Shown here in pieces: positions 55,625 through 64,000 of a stretch of 64,000 nt of DNA. The notes beneath the pieces were generated by a model, which had not been told where the DNA came from, searched no databases, and worked only from the letters and a program-made list of their open reading frames with translations. The stretch comes from Gelria sp. Kuro-4 (GTDB lineage: Bacteria; Bacillota; DTU030; DUMP01). Both the position numbers and the translations under genes were made by a program. Where the stretch lies: the NCBI RefSeq assembly GCF_019668485.1, contig NZ_AP024619.1:2199757-2263756 (forward strand), in the 5' to 3' direction. Each line of letters begins with the position of its first letter. The stretch's first letter is position 1.

Positions 55625-56137
55625 CTAATCCTCCCCCTTGCAGAGTTTCTCCCGGAAGATCTGGAACAACGTGACAGGCCTCACCTTAAGGCGGATCAAG
55701 GTACCGGGAGCAAACGTATTGTTCAGGTCAAAACGGTGCCCGCGGACGATAAGAGCCTGCCGGGCCACGGGCACGGCCCGCAGGTCAATTTCGGCAAAGT
55801 GCCGGTTGAGACCGGTTAAGATGAAGTGCCCATCCCTGTTTACCAGCTTCCCTTCCCCTGCTGAAAAAGGAAGCCCTACCCCCAGCGACTCGTACTCGGT
55901 GGACGTCAGCACCAGGTCGCCGTCCGGCCCCAGTTCGATGTTTTCGTAGCAGGGTGTCTTCTGAACCGAGTGCACGTAGGTCAGGGTGAACTGCTTTTCG
56001 GGCCACAGAGGAAAACGCAAAAGCGGCCGCCCGTCCGCACCCGTGACTACCAGACAAGGTAGCCGCCAATTCAGGAGCGCCAGCAAAGCCAGTCCCGCCG
56101 CCACGCTCGAAAGCAAACGCTGCCGTGACTTCTTCAT
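55625..56137 (-). CDS. DUF1850 domain-containing protein
   Basis: A 170-residue protein with one N-terminal anchor (about 8-25) and the DUF1850 pattern FTLTYVHSVQKTPCYENIEL, then STEYESLGVGLP and a C-terminal GTLIRLKVRPVTLFQIFREK. DUF1850 proteins are usual companions of TAXI-type TRAP transporters; they are thought to be accessory envelope proteins. It lies between the solute-binding gene and the permease gene. Confidence 0.9.
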   Translation of the reverse strand: MKKSRQRLLSSVAAGLALLALLNWRLPCLVVTGADGRPLLRFPLWPEKQFTLTYVHSVQKTPCYENIELGPDGDLVLTSTEYESLGVGLPFSAGEGKLVNRDGHFILTGLNRHFAEIDLRAVPVARQALIVRGHRFDLNNTFAPGTLIRLKVRPVTLFQIFREKLCKGED

Positions 56138-56233
56138 ACAAGCTGGGCACCGGGCAAGACCCGGCGCCCAGCCACCCCCCTCAGCTGCTTGCTACCGTGC
56201 TCGCTTCCCCCGCTCGGCGCGCAGGTGCTTCGC

Positions 56234-57235
56234 TTATTCCTTGAAGAACTTCTCTGCACCGGGGTGAAGCTTAACGGACATACCATCCTGGGCCGTCTCT
56301 TTGGTGATCAGTTTGCCGACGGCATGCGCACTTTGCAGCCGGTCCAGGTTGGTGTAGATGGCTTTGGTGATGTCATAGGCCAGCTGCTCATCCATCTTGT
56401 CGGTTACCGCCAGCATCGCCCGCACGGCCACGGCCTTGACATCCGCATCCTGCTTCGGGTAGGTCCCCGCCGGGATGGTCACCTTGGTGTAGAAGGGATA
56501 CTGCTGAATCAGCTTGTCGGCCACGTCTTCCGGCACCGGTAGCAGCACCACGTCGTGCTGGGCGGCAATGTCCTGGATGGCCGCAGTGGGGAACCCGGCG
56601 GTGACGAAGGCCGCGTCTACGTTGCCGTCCTTCAGGTTGTTGGCCGCCTCGGCGAAGGACAAATACTGCACCGTAATGTCATTGTACGTAATGCCGTAAG
56701 CCCCCAGGATCTGGCGGGCGTTCGCCTCGGTGCCGCTGCCGGCGGCCCCCACGGCCACCCTCTTGCCCTTGAGACCGGCGACATCTTTAATGCCCGTCTT
56801 GGCCAGAGTGACAATCTGAATAGTCTCTGGGTAGAGGGTGGCAATGCCCCGCAGTCCCTCGACCTTCTTGTCCTTAAACATCTCGGTGCCGTTGGCGGCA
56901 TAGTAAGCGATGTCGTTCTGGATAAACGCCATCTCCACGCTGCCGTCCTGCAGCATGTTCACGTTGGCCACGGAAGCGCCGGTGCTCTGGGCGCTGGCGT
57001 TGGCCCCGGGAACATTCTTATTCAGGATGTCGGCAATGGCACCGCCCAGCGGGTAGTAAGTCCCCGCGGTACCGCCGGTGGCGATGTTGACGAACTTCTT
57101 TTCCGCAGCCGGTTGCGGCTCGCCTCCTTTTTGCTCTCCCGCCGGTGCCGGCTGTGAGCTGCACCCAGCCACCAGGGTTACTGCCAGAAGCGCTGCTGCT
57201 AGAACCAAGAACCCTTTGCGTACTAACCTTTGCAC
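56234..57235 (-). CDS. TAXI-family TRAP transporter solute-binding protein
   Basis: A 333-residue lipoprotein: signal peptide ending in LVAGC (Cys ~24), a Pro/Glu linker, and a TAXI domain with FVNIATGGTAGTYYPLGGAI and GKRVAVGAAGSGTEANARQI. It delivers the ligand (in the family glutamate, glutamine or other carboxylates) to the fused permease. GTG 57235 follows GGGGAGGG; the frame from 57325 passes through the leader and lacks a site. It is the first gene of the transporter operon. Confidence 0.93.
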   Translation of the reverse strand: MQRLVRKGFLVLAAALLAVTLVAGCSSQPAPAGEQKGGEPQPAAEKKFVNIATGGTAGTYYPLGGAIADILNKNVPGANASAQSTGASVANVNMLQDGSVEMAFIQNDIAYYAANGTEMFKDKKVEGLRGIATLYPETIQIVTLAKTGIKDVAGLKGKRVAVGAAGSGTEANARQILGAYGITYNDITVQYLSFAEAANNLKDGNVDAAFVTAGFPTAAIQDIAAQHDVVLLPVPEDVADKLIQQYPFYTKVTIPAGTYPKQDADVKAVAVRAMLAVTDKMDEQLAYDITKAIYTNLDRLQSAHAVGKLITKETAQDGMSVKLHPGAEKFFKE

Positions 57236-57353
57236 CCAAAACCCTCCCCTTGAGTTATAATGTATCTTTAGTGTTAATTCTAGGTAAAGGCTAAAACTCC
57301 TCCCAATTGTGGCAGCTTTCCTCACGAGCTATTCTGCCTTTTCTCGACAGCCG

Positions 57354-58541
57354 CTACCACCCACCTGTTTTCGCCGCCGCAGCCTCAGGCAGCTTGCGCA
57401 GAGCCGCCAGGAGCTGGTCGTCCACCCCTTCCGCTCCCTGCTCCACCGGCACATCCGGTACCAGCCCGCGCCCTTCCAAGCTGCGCCCCGACGGTAAAAA
57501 GTACCGGGCGGTGGAGAGCTTCAGCCCGCCGCCGTTTTGCAGGCGGAAAAGGGTCTGCACCGAGCCCTTGCCGGCCGTGCGCTGTCCCACCACCACACCG
57601 GAGCCGGCATCCTGGATGGCGCCGGCCACTATCTCGGCACCGCTGGCACTCCCTTTGTCCACCAACACCGCCAGGGGCAGGTCCAGGTACGGAGAGCCGC
57701 GCGAGGTTATGGTAAAGCGTGCCTTGCCCCGCTCCTTGATGTGAAGCACCGGTTTTCCCCGGGGCACAAACACCTCCGCCACTTCCACGGCGGCAGGCAG
57801 ACAGCCGCCCGGGTTGCCCCGAAGGTCCAACACCAGGTACCCCACTCCCCGCCGGCGCAGGCGGGCCAGGCCCTCCTTCAGCTCCTGCCCCGATGTTTCC
57901 GTGAACATGGTCAGGCGGATGTAGCCCACCCCGGGGTAATCGCCGAGGAGCCGGCAGCGCACCGTGGGCAGCTCCACGCGCGCCCGGGTGAGGGTGACAT
58001 CCCAGGCGCGGCCGGCCCCCGCCCGGGCCACCGTGAGCACCACCCGGCTCCCCTCCGGCCCGTGCAACAGTTCTACGGCGGTCTCAAAAGTCAGGCTGCT
58101 CACTTTTTTCCCGTTGATGGCCTCGATGACATCACCGGCGGCAAGCTCGGCCTCGGCAGCCGGCGAACCCGGCACCGGTGCCTCGGCGATCACCAGCTTT
58201 CCTTGGCGCACCGTCACCAGAATCCCCACGCCGCCGCACCCGCCCCCCTGTTCCTGGGCCGCACCGGCCAGCACCGCCGGCTCAAAGTAAACGCTGTACG
58301 GGTCGTCCAGTTCCTCCACTACGCCCTGGATGGCTCCCGCCAGGAGCGCCGGCCGGCCGGTCGGCCCCACGTAGTTGCGTTCCAGAAGGTACATGGCCTC
58401 GACCACAGGCTTCAACTCGCCGAACTGCAGCAGGATGCTCTGGAGGCCGCAGTAACGCCGTATAACCACCACCAGCACCAACCCCAGGAGCATGGCCGCT
58501 ACGAGTCCCCCCAGCCGCCGCTGCCAGCGCTTTCTGCGCAC
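57354..58541 (-). CDS. S41-family C-terminal processing protease (CtpA-like)
   Basis: A 395-residue membrane-anchored protease. Anchor at about 11-28, PDZ domain (about 95-175, GSPAAEAELAAGDVIEAINGK), and S41 core with DLRGNPGGCLPAAVEVA. Catalytic residues by alignment with Tsp are Ser300 (DKGSASGAEI) and Lys325 (TAGKGSVQT), with Asp311 conserved. It lies behind the ftsE-ftsX-M23 genes but after a strong terminator, so it is probably transcribed separately. In Gram-positives CtpA homologues trim envelope hydrolases or SpoIVFA-like regulators. Confidence 0.92.
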   Translation of the reverse strand: MRRKRWQRRLGGLVAAMLLGLVLVVVIRRYCGLQSILLQFGELKPVVEAMYLLERNYVGPTGRPALLAGAIQGVVEELDDPYSVYFEPAVLAGAAQEQGGGCGGVGILVTVRQGKLVIAEAPVPGSPAAEAELAAGDVIEAINGKKVSSLTFETAVELLHGPEGSRVVLTVARAGAGRAWDVTLTRARVELPTVRCRLLGDYPGVGYIRLTMFTETSGQELKEGLARLRRRGVGYLVLDLRGNPGGCLPAAVEVAEVFVPRGKPVLHIKERGKARFTITSRGSPYLDLPLAVLVDKGSASGAEIVAGAIQDAGSGVVVGQRTAGKGSVQTLFRLQNGGGLKLSTARYFLPSGRSLEGRGLVPDVPVEQGAEGVDDQLLAALRKLPEAAAAKTGGW

Positions 58542-58658
58542 CCTGCGCCCCCCTTCCGGGTATTGCGCGTCCTTTTCATCTTCTTGTTCTATTTATATTA
58601 TTCTTTTCGCCGTTCACCGCCTTAAACCCTGTTGCTCCTTAACATTAGTGCGCCCCGA

Positions 58659-58702
58659 AGCATAAAAAAGAACGGCCGCTCGGCCGTTCACTTTTTATGC
58701 TC
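58659..58702. terminator. bidirectional Rho-independent terminator
   Basis: AACGGCC-GCTC-GGCCGTT (58671-58688) flanked by A-rich and T-rich arms that pair further (AGCATAAAAA / TTTTTATGCT). It ends the ftsE-ftsX-M23 unit on the minus strand. Confidence 0.9.
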
Positions 58703-58770
58703 CCACGCGAGGGCGGCCGCACCGCCTGAGCCCCCCACGGGCCCGGCCGGGCGCCGTCCGGCCGCCCGGC

Positions 58771-59928
58771 TTACAGGTAGCTGAGCGGATTCACCGGCGT
58801 ACCGTTCACCCGCACCTCAAAGTGACTGTGGGGGCCGGTGGAGAAGCCGGTGCTGCCCACCCGGGCGATGGCCTGGCCCCGGCGTACCTTCTGTCCCACG
58901 GAAACCAGGAGGGCCGAGTTGTGCCCGTACAGGGTGGCGATCCCGCCGCCGTGGTCGATGACCACCGTTTTACCGTACCCGCCGTACCAGTCCGCCATGA
59001 TCACCGTCCCGTCGGCGGCCGCCACCACCGTTTGCCCCGCCGGCGCGGCGATGTCCAGCCCCGTGTGGAGCTTCTTCGTCTTAAAAATCGGATGCACCCG
59101 GTAGCCAAAGTAGGAGCTGATCCGCCCCGCCGTGGGCCAAGCCAACGCGCCTTTGCCGCGCGAAACCGTGCCGGGCCCGCTCTTGGACTGCAGCTGGCGG
59201 ATGGCGTACTCCAGTTCCCGCGAGGTCTGCTCCAGTTCATCCAGGGCGCGCTCATAGGCCTCCTTCTGCTTCTGCGTCGCAGCCAGCAGGCGCTCCTTCT
59301 CCTTACTGCTGGCTTCTATGCTCGCCTTCTTCTCCTGGGTGGCCGCCTGCAGTTCAAGCAGCTCCGCCTTCTTTTGTTCGAGCTCCCCTTTCTTGTCCTC
59401 AATCTGGGCGCGCTTTACCTTGATGGCTTCCATGAGCTTGACATCCTGCGCCACGATCTCCTTCATGAGATCAAAACGGTCCAGCAGCTGGTTGAAATCC
59501 TGCGAGCTCAAAAGTACCTCCAGGTATGTAGCCGGTCCGTTTTCCTGCATGGCCCGCAGGCGCTGCCCCAGTATGTCCGTCTGTTCGGCCAGGTCCTTTT
59601 CCGCCGCCTGAAGGGCGGCCGTGGTTTCACGGATGCTCTTTTCCGTACCGGTCAGCCGCGCTGTAAGATAGGCCAGGTCGTTCTGGGCCTGCTCCAGCTC
59701 CTGTTCCAGGGCATTCAACTGCGCCGTGAGGTTCCGCTCAACCTTTTTCGTTTGACTCAGCTGCTGCGCGGTGGCCTGTTTCTGCTGCTCTACCCTTTTG
59801 AGTTCCTGCTGCTTTTGCTGCAGCGGCGGCGTGGCTTGTCCCGGCAGGCCCGCCAGCAGGGTGAGGAGCAGGGCCAGTCCGGCAGCCGCAGCCAGCCTCC
59901 ACCTTCCCGTCGCACGCTTCACAGCCAT
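58771..59928 (-). CDS. M23 (LytM) peptidoglycan endopeptidase with coiled-coil, EnvC/PcsB-like
   Basis: A 385-residue secreted protein: signal peptide (1-32), long coiled coil (about 33-250) typical of FtsX-binding hydrolases, and a LytM domain (about 262-385). Zinc and catalytic residues are intact: His288 and Asp292 (HTGLD) and His367/His369 (HSHFEV). E. coli EnvC has a degenerate LytM domain and only activates amidases, whereas this one should cut peptidoglycan itself, as proposed for FtsEX-controlled hydrolases in Gram-positives. It lies 37 bp after ftsX. Confidence 0.92.
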   Translation of the reverse strand: MAVKRATGRWRLAAAAGLALLLTLLAGLPGQATPPLQQKQQELKRVEQQKQATAQQLSQTKKVERNLTAQLNALEQELEQAQNDLAYLTARLTGTEKSIRETTAALQAAEKDLAEQTDILGQRLRAMQENGPATYLEVLLSSQDFNQLLDRFDLMKEIVAQDVKLMEAIKVKRAQIEDKKGELEQKKAELLELQAATQEKKASIEASSKEKERLLAATQKQKEAYERALDELEQTSRELEYAIRQLQSKSGPGTVSRGKGALAWPTAGRISSYFGYRVHPIFKTKKLHTGLDIAAPAGQTVVAAADGTVIMADWYGGYGKTVVIDHGGGIATLYGHNSALLVSVGQKVRRGQAIARVGSTGFSTGPHSHFEVRVNGTPVNPLSYL

Positions 59929-59965
59929 TCTCCTCTCCTTTCATTTCCCTGGACGATGTCCCAGG

Positions 59966-60853
59966 TCAGACCCGCAGGAACCGTCGCACCGAGATGGCAC
60001 TCCCCAGGCCGCCCACCAGCAGCCCCAGCCCCACAAGGAGCAGGCTCAGGCGCCCCAGGAGGTCGCCGGGAGCCAGGAGCGGTACGAAGGGCAACGTCGT
60101 ATAAACGTTCGCCGCCAGCCAGGCATAAAAGCGTACCACCAGGAGCACGGCGGGCAGGCTGCCGATGAAGCCCAGGCAGAGTCCTTCCAAGAGAAAGGGC
60201 CAGCGGATGAACCAGTCCGTTGCCCCCACCAGCTTCATGATGCTGATCTCCCGGCGCCGGGCAAAGACCGTCAGGCGGATGGTGTTGGAGATGAGGAACA
60301 CCGTCCCCGCCACCAAAAGGAGCACTATCCCCAGCCCGGCGTAGCGGATGGCGCGGGTAAGGGCAAACAGCCGCTCGATAATCTCTTCTTTGAAGCTCAC
60401 CTTGGCTACCCCGGGAAGCTTCTTCAGTTCCTCCACCACCGGTTTAACGTCCCCGGGCGTCAAGGTTCGCACCTCCACCGCGTTGCGCAGCGGGTTGTTC
60501 TTTTCCACCGCCGCCAGGAGGTCCCGGCGCTCACCGAACTGCTCTTTTAGGCGCTGCAGCGCCTCCTCCTTGCTGACAAAGCGCGCCTCGCGCACGCCGG
60601 GCAGCCCTTTGACCTGGTCGATAAGTTCCACCTGCGCCGCGCCGCTCACCTTGTCGTCCAGGTAGGCGGTCACCTCCACCTGGTTTTCCAGCGTGCCGGC
60701 GATGTGGTTCAGGTTGGCGACACCCAAAAGAAAAACGCCTAGGATGAGCAGCGAAAGGGCCACCGTGCTGATGGAGGCCAGGCTCATGAGCCGGTTGCGC
60801 ACCAGGCTGCGCCCTGTCTCCCGCAGGTAAAATTCCCAGGTGCTAAACCTCAC
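59966..60853 (-). CDS. ftsX: cell division ABC transporter permease FtsX
   Basis: A 295-residue FtsX with one N-terminal helix (about 22-43), an extracellular loop domain (about 50-165) with AYLDDKVSGAAQVELIDQVK, and three further helices (about 175-198, 215-240 region, 260-285). It transmits ATP-driven movement by FtsE to the extracellular M23 hydrolase encoded next. The start overlaps ftsE by 11 bp. Confidence 0.95.
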   Translation of the reverse strand: MRFSTWEFYLRETGRSLVRNRLMSLASISTVALSLLILGVFLLGVANLNHIAGTLENQVEVTAYLDDKVSGAAQVELIDQVKGLPGVREARFVSKEEALQRLKEQFGERRDLLAAVEKNNPLRNAVEVRTLTPGDVKPVVEELKKLPGVAKVSFKEEIIERLFALTRAIRYAGLGIVLLLVAGTVFLISNTIRLTVFARRREISIMKLVGATDWFIRWPFLLEGLCLGFIGSLPAVLLVVRFYAWLAANVYTTLPFVPLLAPGDLLGRLSLLLVGLGLLVGGLGSAISVRRFLRV

Positions 60854-61529
60854 GGTCGTAGCCCCCCTTTTCTTCGTCCCGCACCACGCGCCCGTGCTCC
60901 AGGGCGATCACCCGCCGCCGCAGCCGGTCGACGATGTCGCGGGCGTGGGTGGCCACCACCACTGTGGTCCCGCGCTGGTTGATCTCCACCAAAAGCTTCA
61001 TAATCTCCCACGACGTCTCGGGGTCCAGGTTGCCGGTGGGTTCATCCGCCAGGAGGATGGGCGGATTGTTCACCAGTGCCCGCGCCAGCGCCACCCGCTG
61101 CTGCTCCCCGCCGGAAAGCTCCGCCGGCTTGGCGCGCGACTTGTGCCCCAGACCGACCAGGTGCAGCACCTGCGGCACCCGGCGCAAGACCTCCCGGCGC
61201 GGCGCCTCCACCACCCGCAGGGCAAAGGCCACGTTCTCAGCCACCGTCCGCTCCGGCAGCAGCCGAAAGTCCTGAAACACCATGCCGATCTTGCGGCGGT
61301 AAAAGGGAACGTCCACCGGCCGCAGCCGCCCCGTATCCACGCTGTCCACCACGATTTGGCCTTCGGTCGGCCGTTCTTCGCGCAAGAGCAGGCGGACAAA
61401 GGTGGATTTACCGGCGCCGCTCGGCCCCACCAGAAAGACAAATTCGCCTTTTTTTATGGTAAGCGAGACGTTCGTCAGCGCCGTAATGCCCTTGGCGTAC
61501 ACCTTGGTGACCCCGCGAAACTCGATCAC
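60843..61529 (-). CDS. ftsE: cell division ATP-binding protein FtsE
   Basis: A 228-residue ATPase with Walker [10 protein letters not shown] (35-43), signature LSGGEQQ (138-144), Walker B ILLADEPT (158-165) and the family-specific [20 protein letters not shown]. FtsEX governs septal or lateral wall hydrolysis and, in Bacillus, entry to sporulation. It is first in the ftsE-ftsX-M23 unit; a sigma-H-like promoter lies about 60 bp upstream. Confidence 0.95.
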   Translation of the reverse strand: MIEFRGVTKVYAKGITALTNVSLTIKKGEFVFLVGPSGAGKSTFVRLLLREERPTEGQIVVDSVDTGRLRPVDVPFYRRKIGMVFQDFRLLPERTVAENVAFALRVVEAPRREVLRRVPQVLHLVGLGHKSRAKPAELSGGEQQRVALARALVNNPPILLADEPTGNLDPETSWEIMKLLVEINQRGTTVVVATHARDIVDRLRRRVIALEHGRVVRDEEKGGYDREV

Positions 61530-61591
61530 CCGCCGACACTCCTCGTCCTTGAACTGCCAGAAAGCCTGTCCCTTCGCCAGGCGCCATAGGT

Positions 61592-61619
61592 CTTCGACAA
61601 TGCGTCATGGAAATCCTTT
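61592..61619 (-). promoter_or_regulatory. sigma-H-like promoter of ftsE, overlapping a Spo0A-box core
   Basis: Minus strand AAAGGATTT (61619-61611), 12 nt, GTCGAAG (61598-61592), fitting RnAGGAwWW N11-12 RnnGAAT except the last base. The -10 lies in TTGTCGAAG, which contains the Spo0A-box core TGTCGAA. Confidence 0.6.
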
Positions 61620-61825
61620 TTTAACTACAGTTTCTTTCGCAGGAAAAATTCGGCAGCCGCCCGCGCTTGTGAACTTTATTTACGTTAATTACTTAAGTTT
61701 CATAAACAGGCGAAGCCGGGGAGAAAGTCGAACAACCTGTTCCGGAAAAGGGGTGGTGAACAAAAAACCGGAGCTGCGCCTCACCTCTATCTCAACACCC
61801 GCGATAAGAAAAGGGGGTTAAACAA
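61620..61825. other. AT-rich leader region upstream of the GntP-family gene
   Basis: The first ~80 bp are AT-rich and probably hold the plus-strand promoter, but no hexamer pair is clear (TTGTGA near 61669 is the best -35-like string). AACAGG (about 61705) can pair with CCTGTT (about 61736). No known riboswitch is recognised. Confidence 0.35.
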
Positions 61826-63157
61826 GTGGGCGGCACCTGGCTGATCGTTGCCTTTGTCCTGGCCATCTTCTTCCTCGTCCTTCTCATCGGGAAATTCAAG
61901 CTGCACCCGTCCCTGGCCATCCTGCTGGTCGTCCTGGCTCTAGGTCTGGTCATCGGTCTGGGGCCGAAGAAAACCCTTGACCTTACCTATTCAGGCTTTG
62001 CCGGCACACTTAAATCCATCGGCATCGTGATCTTCCTCGGTACGGTGATGGGCCAAATTCTTGAGGAAACCGGCGCCGCCGTCTCCATCACCAAGACCAT
62101 CATCCGCCTGGTGGGCGAAAAAAACGTCGACCTGGCCGTCGCCATCAGCGCGGCCTTCCTGGGGATCGCCGTTTTCGCCGACTCGGTCGTGATCATCCTC
62201 ATTCCTATCGTCGCCACCATCGCCTACTACACCAAGCGCAGCATGAGCGGCCTGGGCACCCTGCTCTTCCTGGCCGCCTATATCACGCACTCGCTGGTCC
62301 CGCCGACGCCGGGGCCGCTGGCCGCTGCGGCCGTTCTGAAGCTGGACCTGGGAACGTCCATCTTCTGGGGAATTGTGGTATCCATCCCCACCGTCATCGT
62401 CACCTGGCTCTACTGCAAGTACCTGGAGAAAAAGTACTGGGTGGAGCCCAAGCCGGAACATGTCGCCGCCGCTAAACAGGCGGAAGAAGCCGGGACGGCG
62501 CTGCCCGGCTCCTTCGGGTCCTTTATGCCCATCCTGCTCCCGGTGGTCTTCATCACCGCAGCCAGCCTGATGGAGAGCGCCCTCAAGGGGACGACTGCAG
62601 CCGGCGTGATGAGCTTCCTGGGCGATCCCATGGTGGCTCTTCTTATCGGCACCTTTCTGGCCATGGCGCTCGCCGGGCGCTGGGACAAGACGGTGCTTAA
62701 CGATTGGGTAGAAAAAGGCATCGCCGGCTCGGCCATGCCCATCATCGTCACCGGCCTGGGCGGCGCACTCGCGGCGCTGCTCAAAGACGGGCCGCTCTCC
62801 AAGGAACTGGCCCAGATGATCGTCAGCTCCGGTCTGCCGCCCATCGTGGTGCCGTTCGTCATCAGCGCCGTGGTCTGCACCATCACCGGCTCCAACACCG
62901 TGGGCGTCCTGACCGGCGCCGCGCTCATGGAACCCATGATCGGTTCCCTCGGGCTGAGCCCCCTGGCCACCTTCCTGGCCTGTGCCTCGGGCGGCCAGTG
63001 GATCAAGATCCCTAACTCCAGCGGGTTCTGGGTAACAACTACCCTCTCCAATATGGACCTGCCCATCGCCATGCGCACCATCACCCCGGCCACCGTCATC
63101 TCCGGTGCCGTCTCCTTTGGGTTTACTTTGCTGCTCATGGCGCTCCACATCATCTAA
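61826..63157 (+). CDS. GntP-family gluconate/organic acid permease
   Basis: A 443-residue, 12-14 helix permease of the GntP (GntP/DsdX/YgbN) family. Signature stretches include LHPSLAILLVVLALGLVIGL, AVFADSVVIILIPI, LVPPTPGPLAAA and the C-terminal ASGGQWIKIPNSSGFWV. The family imports gluconate, D-serine, glycerate or related hydroxy acids by proton symport. GTG 61826 follows AAGGGGG. The next gene starts 15 bp after its stop, so transporter and ferredoxin-like gene form an operon. Confidence 0.92.
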   Translation: MGGTWLIVAFVLAIFFLVLLIGKFKLHPSLAILLVVLALGLVIGLGPKKTLDLTYSGFAGTLKSIGIVIFLGTVMGQILEETGAAVSITKTIIRLVGEKNVDLAVAISAAFLGIAVFADSVVIILIPIVATIAYYTKRSMSGLGTLLFLAAYITHSLVPPTPGPLAAAAVLKLDLGTSIFWGIVVSIPTVIVTWLYCKYLEKKYWVEPKPEHVAAAKQAEEAGTALPGSFGSFMPILLPVVFITAASLMESALKGTTAAGVMSFLGDPMVALLIGTFLAMALAGRWDKTVLNDWVEKGIAGSAMPIIVTGLGGALAALLKDGPLSKELAQMIVSSGLPPIVVPFVISAVVCTITGSNTVGVLTGAALMEPMIGSLGLSPLATFLACASGGQWIKIPNSSGFWVTTTLSNMDLPIAMRTITPATVISGAVSFGFTLLLMALHII

Positions 63158-63172
63158 TGAGGAGGTAGTCCC

Positions 63173-63889
63173 ATGCGCATCAACCCCGATCTTTGCATCG
63201 GCTGCGGCTCCTGCGTCCCGTACTGCCCCATGCGCGCCATCAGCCTGAAAGACCACGCCGTGGTGAACGAGGACGAGTGCGTGGAGTGTGGCATCTGCAT
63301 CCGCGCCGGCGTCTGCCCCGTGGACGCCTTCGAGCCGCCTGAGCTCGAGTACCCGCGCATCCTGCGCCAGGTCTTCTCCGATCCTCTGGTGACCCACCCC
63401 GGCACCAACGTCCCCGGGCGCGGCACCGAGGAGATGAAGACCAACGACGTCACCGGCCGCTTCCGCCGCGGTCACGCCGGCATCGCCGTGGAGCTCGGCC
63501 GGCCCGGCACCGGCACCCGCCTCTACAACGTGGAGAAGGTGGCCCAGGCGGTGGCCCCCTTCGGCGTCAAGTTCGAGCCGAAGAACCCCACCACCCAGCT
63601 CATGGTGGACCAGAGCACCGGGAAATTAAAGGACGACTGCCTGAACGAGAAGGTCCTTTCCGCCATTGTGGAGTTCGACTGCCGGGAGGACCAGGTGGTG
63701 CCCATCCTCACCGCCATCAAGAAGGTGGCGGCCGAGCTCGATACTGTCTTCTCGCTGGACATCTGCAGCCGCGTGGCGGAGGACGGCACCATCCCCACGG
63801 CGGAGCTGGCCCGCCGGGCCGGGTTCACCCCTTCCATCAACGGCAAAACCAACGCCGGCCTCGGCCGGCCCCTGGCAAAGGAGGACTAA
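63173..63889 (+). CDS. ferredoxin-domain protein downstream of the GntP permease
   Basis: A 238-residue protein. Residues 1-60 form a 2[4Fe-4S] ferredoxin-like domain (CIGCGSCVPYCPM; then CVECGICIRAGVCP, whose last Cys is spaced by one extra residue). The remaining ~175 residues are an uncharacterised alpha/beta domain with GHAGIAVELGRPGTGTRLYN and LDICSRVAEDGTIPT. I do not recognise the family. ATG 63173 follows GAGGAGG. It is coupled with the permease and with the next gene (4 bp gap), suggesting a redox-linked catabolic pathway for the imported acid. Confidence 0.8.
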   Translation: MRINPDLCIGCGSCVPYCPMRAISLKDHAVVNEDECVECGICIRAGVCPVDAFEPPELEYPRILRQVFSDPLVTHPGTNVPGRGTEEMKTNDVTGRFRRGHAGIAVELGRPGTGTRLYNVEKVAQAVAPFGVKFEPKNPTTQLMVDQSTGKLKDDCLNEKVLSAIVEFDCREDQVVPILTAIKKVAAELDTVFSLDICSRVAEDGTIPTAELARRAGFTPSINGKTNAGLGRPLAKED

Positions 63890-63893
63890 CCCA

Positions 63894-64000
63894 TGACCCA
63901 CACCCTGCACCGAAGCGGCGACCCCGCGGGCCTGGCCCACGACTACGTGATCTTTGCCATCGCGGCCCAGGGGATCAACTCCCAGGGCGCGGCCCCCAAG
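63894..64000 (+). CDS. start of an unidentified gene, partial
   Basis: ATG 63894 opens a frame that runs off the right edge (35 codons visible, MTHTLHRSGDPAGLAHDYVI...). GGAGG lies inside the end of the preceding gene. Its N-terminus includes VIFAIAAQGINSQGAA, which I cannot assign. It belongs to the same operon as the permease and ferredoxin-domain genes. Confidence 0.7.

Overview
This 64 kb window is a chromosomal segment from a high-GC, spore-forming, anaerobic Firmicute, most like the Moorella / Thermoanaerobacterales-type Clostridia; the species cannot be fixed from the sequence alone. The evidence is gatCAB, a glnR-glnA operon, a hisZ-type histidine operon, a SpoVB-like flippase, a YhcN/YlaJ-type sporulation lipoprotein, three sigma-H-like promoters, an anaerobe-type MinD/NifX-like (orange-protein-like) cluster and a selenoprotein. 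Genes are densely packed, usually with 1-17 bp overlaps, and most lie on the minus strand. Many starts are GTG behind strong GGAGG sites, so several starts given here are shorter than the longest open frame.

Layout. 1-7000: end of a membrane protein, corA, a tiny membrane protein, a DUF1287 hydrolase-like protein, and a tripartite ABC exporter (ATPase, MacB-like permease, HlyD-type adaptor). 7464-12354: an MNT/HI0074 nucleotidyltransferase pair, an RlmD-like rRNA methyltransferase, a stand-alone pyruvate-kinase C-terminal domain, and a DUF421 cluster with two coiled-coil proteins. 12433-19978: a pcrA-ligA-gatC-gatA-gatB run. 20090-26472: hisZ-G-D-B-H-A-F-IE, without hisC, preceded by a TrpR-like regulator gene (yerC/hisR type). 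27071-33973: spoVB-like, vanW-like, a divergent MurE-like ligase, a YhcN-like lipoprotein, and an Orn/Lys/Arg decarboxylase with a CofE-like protein. 33974-34529: a repeat-rich intergenic region (44-bp tandem array, REP-like hairpin, heptamer array). 34530-36402: glnR-glnA with a consensus GlnR operator. 36636-37544: an amidase-fold protein that has lost its zinc ligands. 37783-41061: the MinD/NifX-like iron-sulfur cluster behind a palindromic operator candidate. 41439-50750: uvrC, uvrA, a membrane beta-propeller protein, DUF433, a selenocysteine glutaredoxin and uvrB. 50802-57235: MATE transporter, HtrA, and a TAXI-type TRAP transporter with DUF1850. 57354-61529: ctpA and ftsE-ftsX-M23 peptidase. 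61826-64000: GntP permease, a ferredoxin-domain protein and the start of a third gene.

Most notable: (1) a glutaredoxin-like selenoprotein at 48412-48651 whose in-frame UGA is followed by a 9-bp bulged hairpin of bacterial SECIS type, and which would be truncated by ordinary gene calling; (2) the 44-bp tandem array and its inverted heptamer counterpart between glnA and the decarboxylase operon; (3) three matching sigma-H-like promoters at pcrA, yerC and ftsE, two of which also contain a Spo0A-box core; (4) a GTCAGGTATC repeat family, one copy of which supplies the last codons of hisIE; (5) the ORP-like cluster operator, the degenerate amidase and the MurE-like paralogue.
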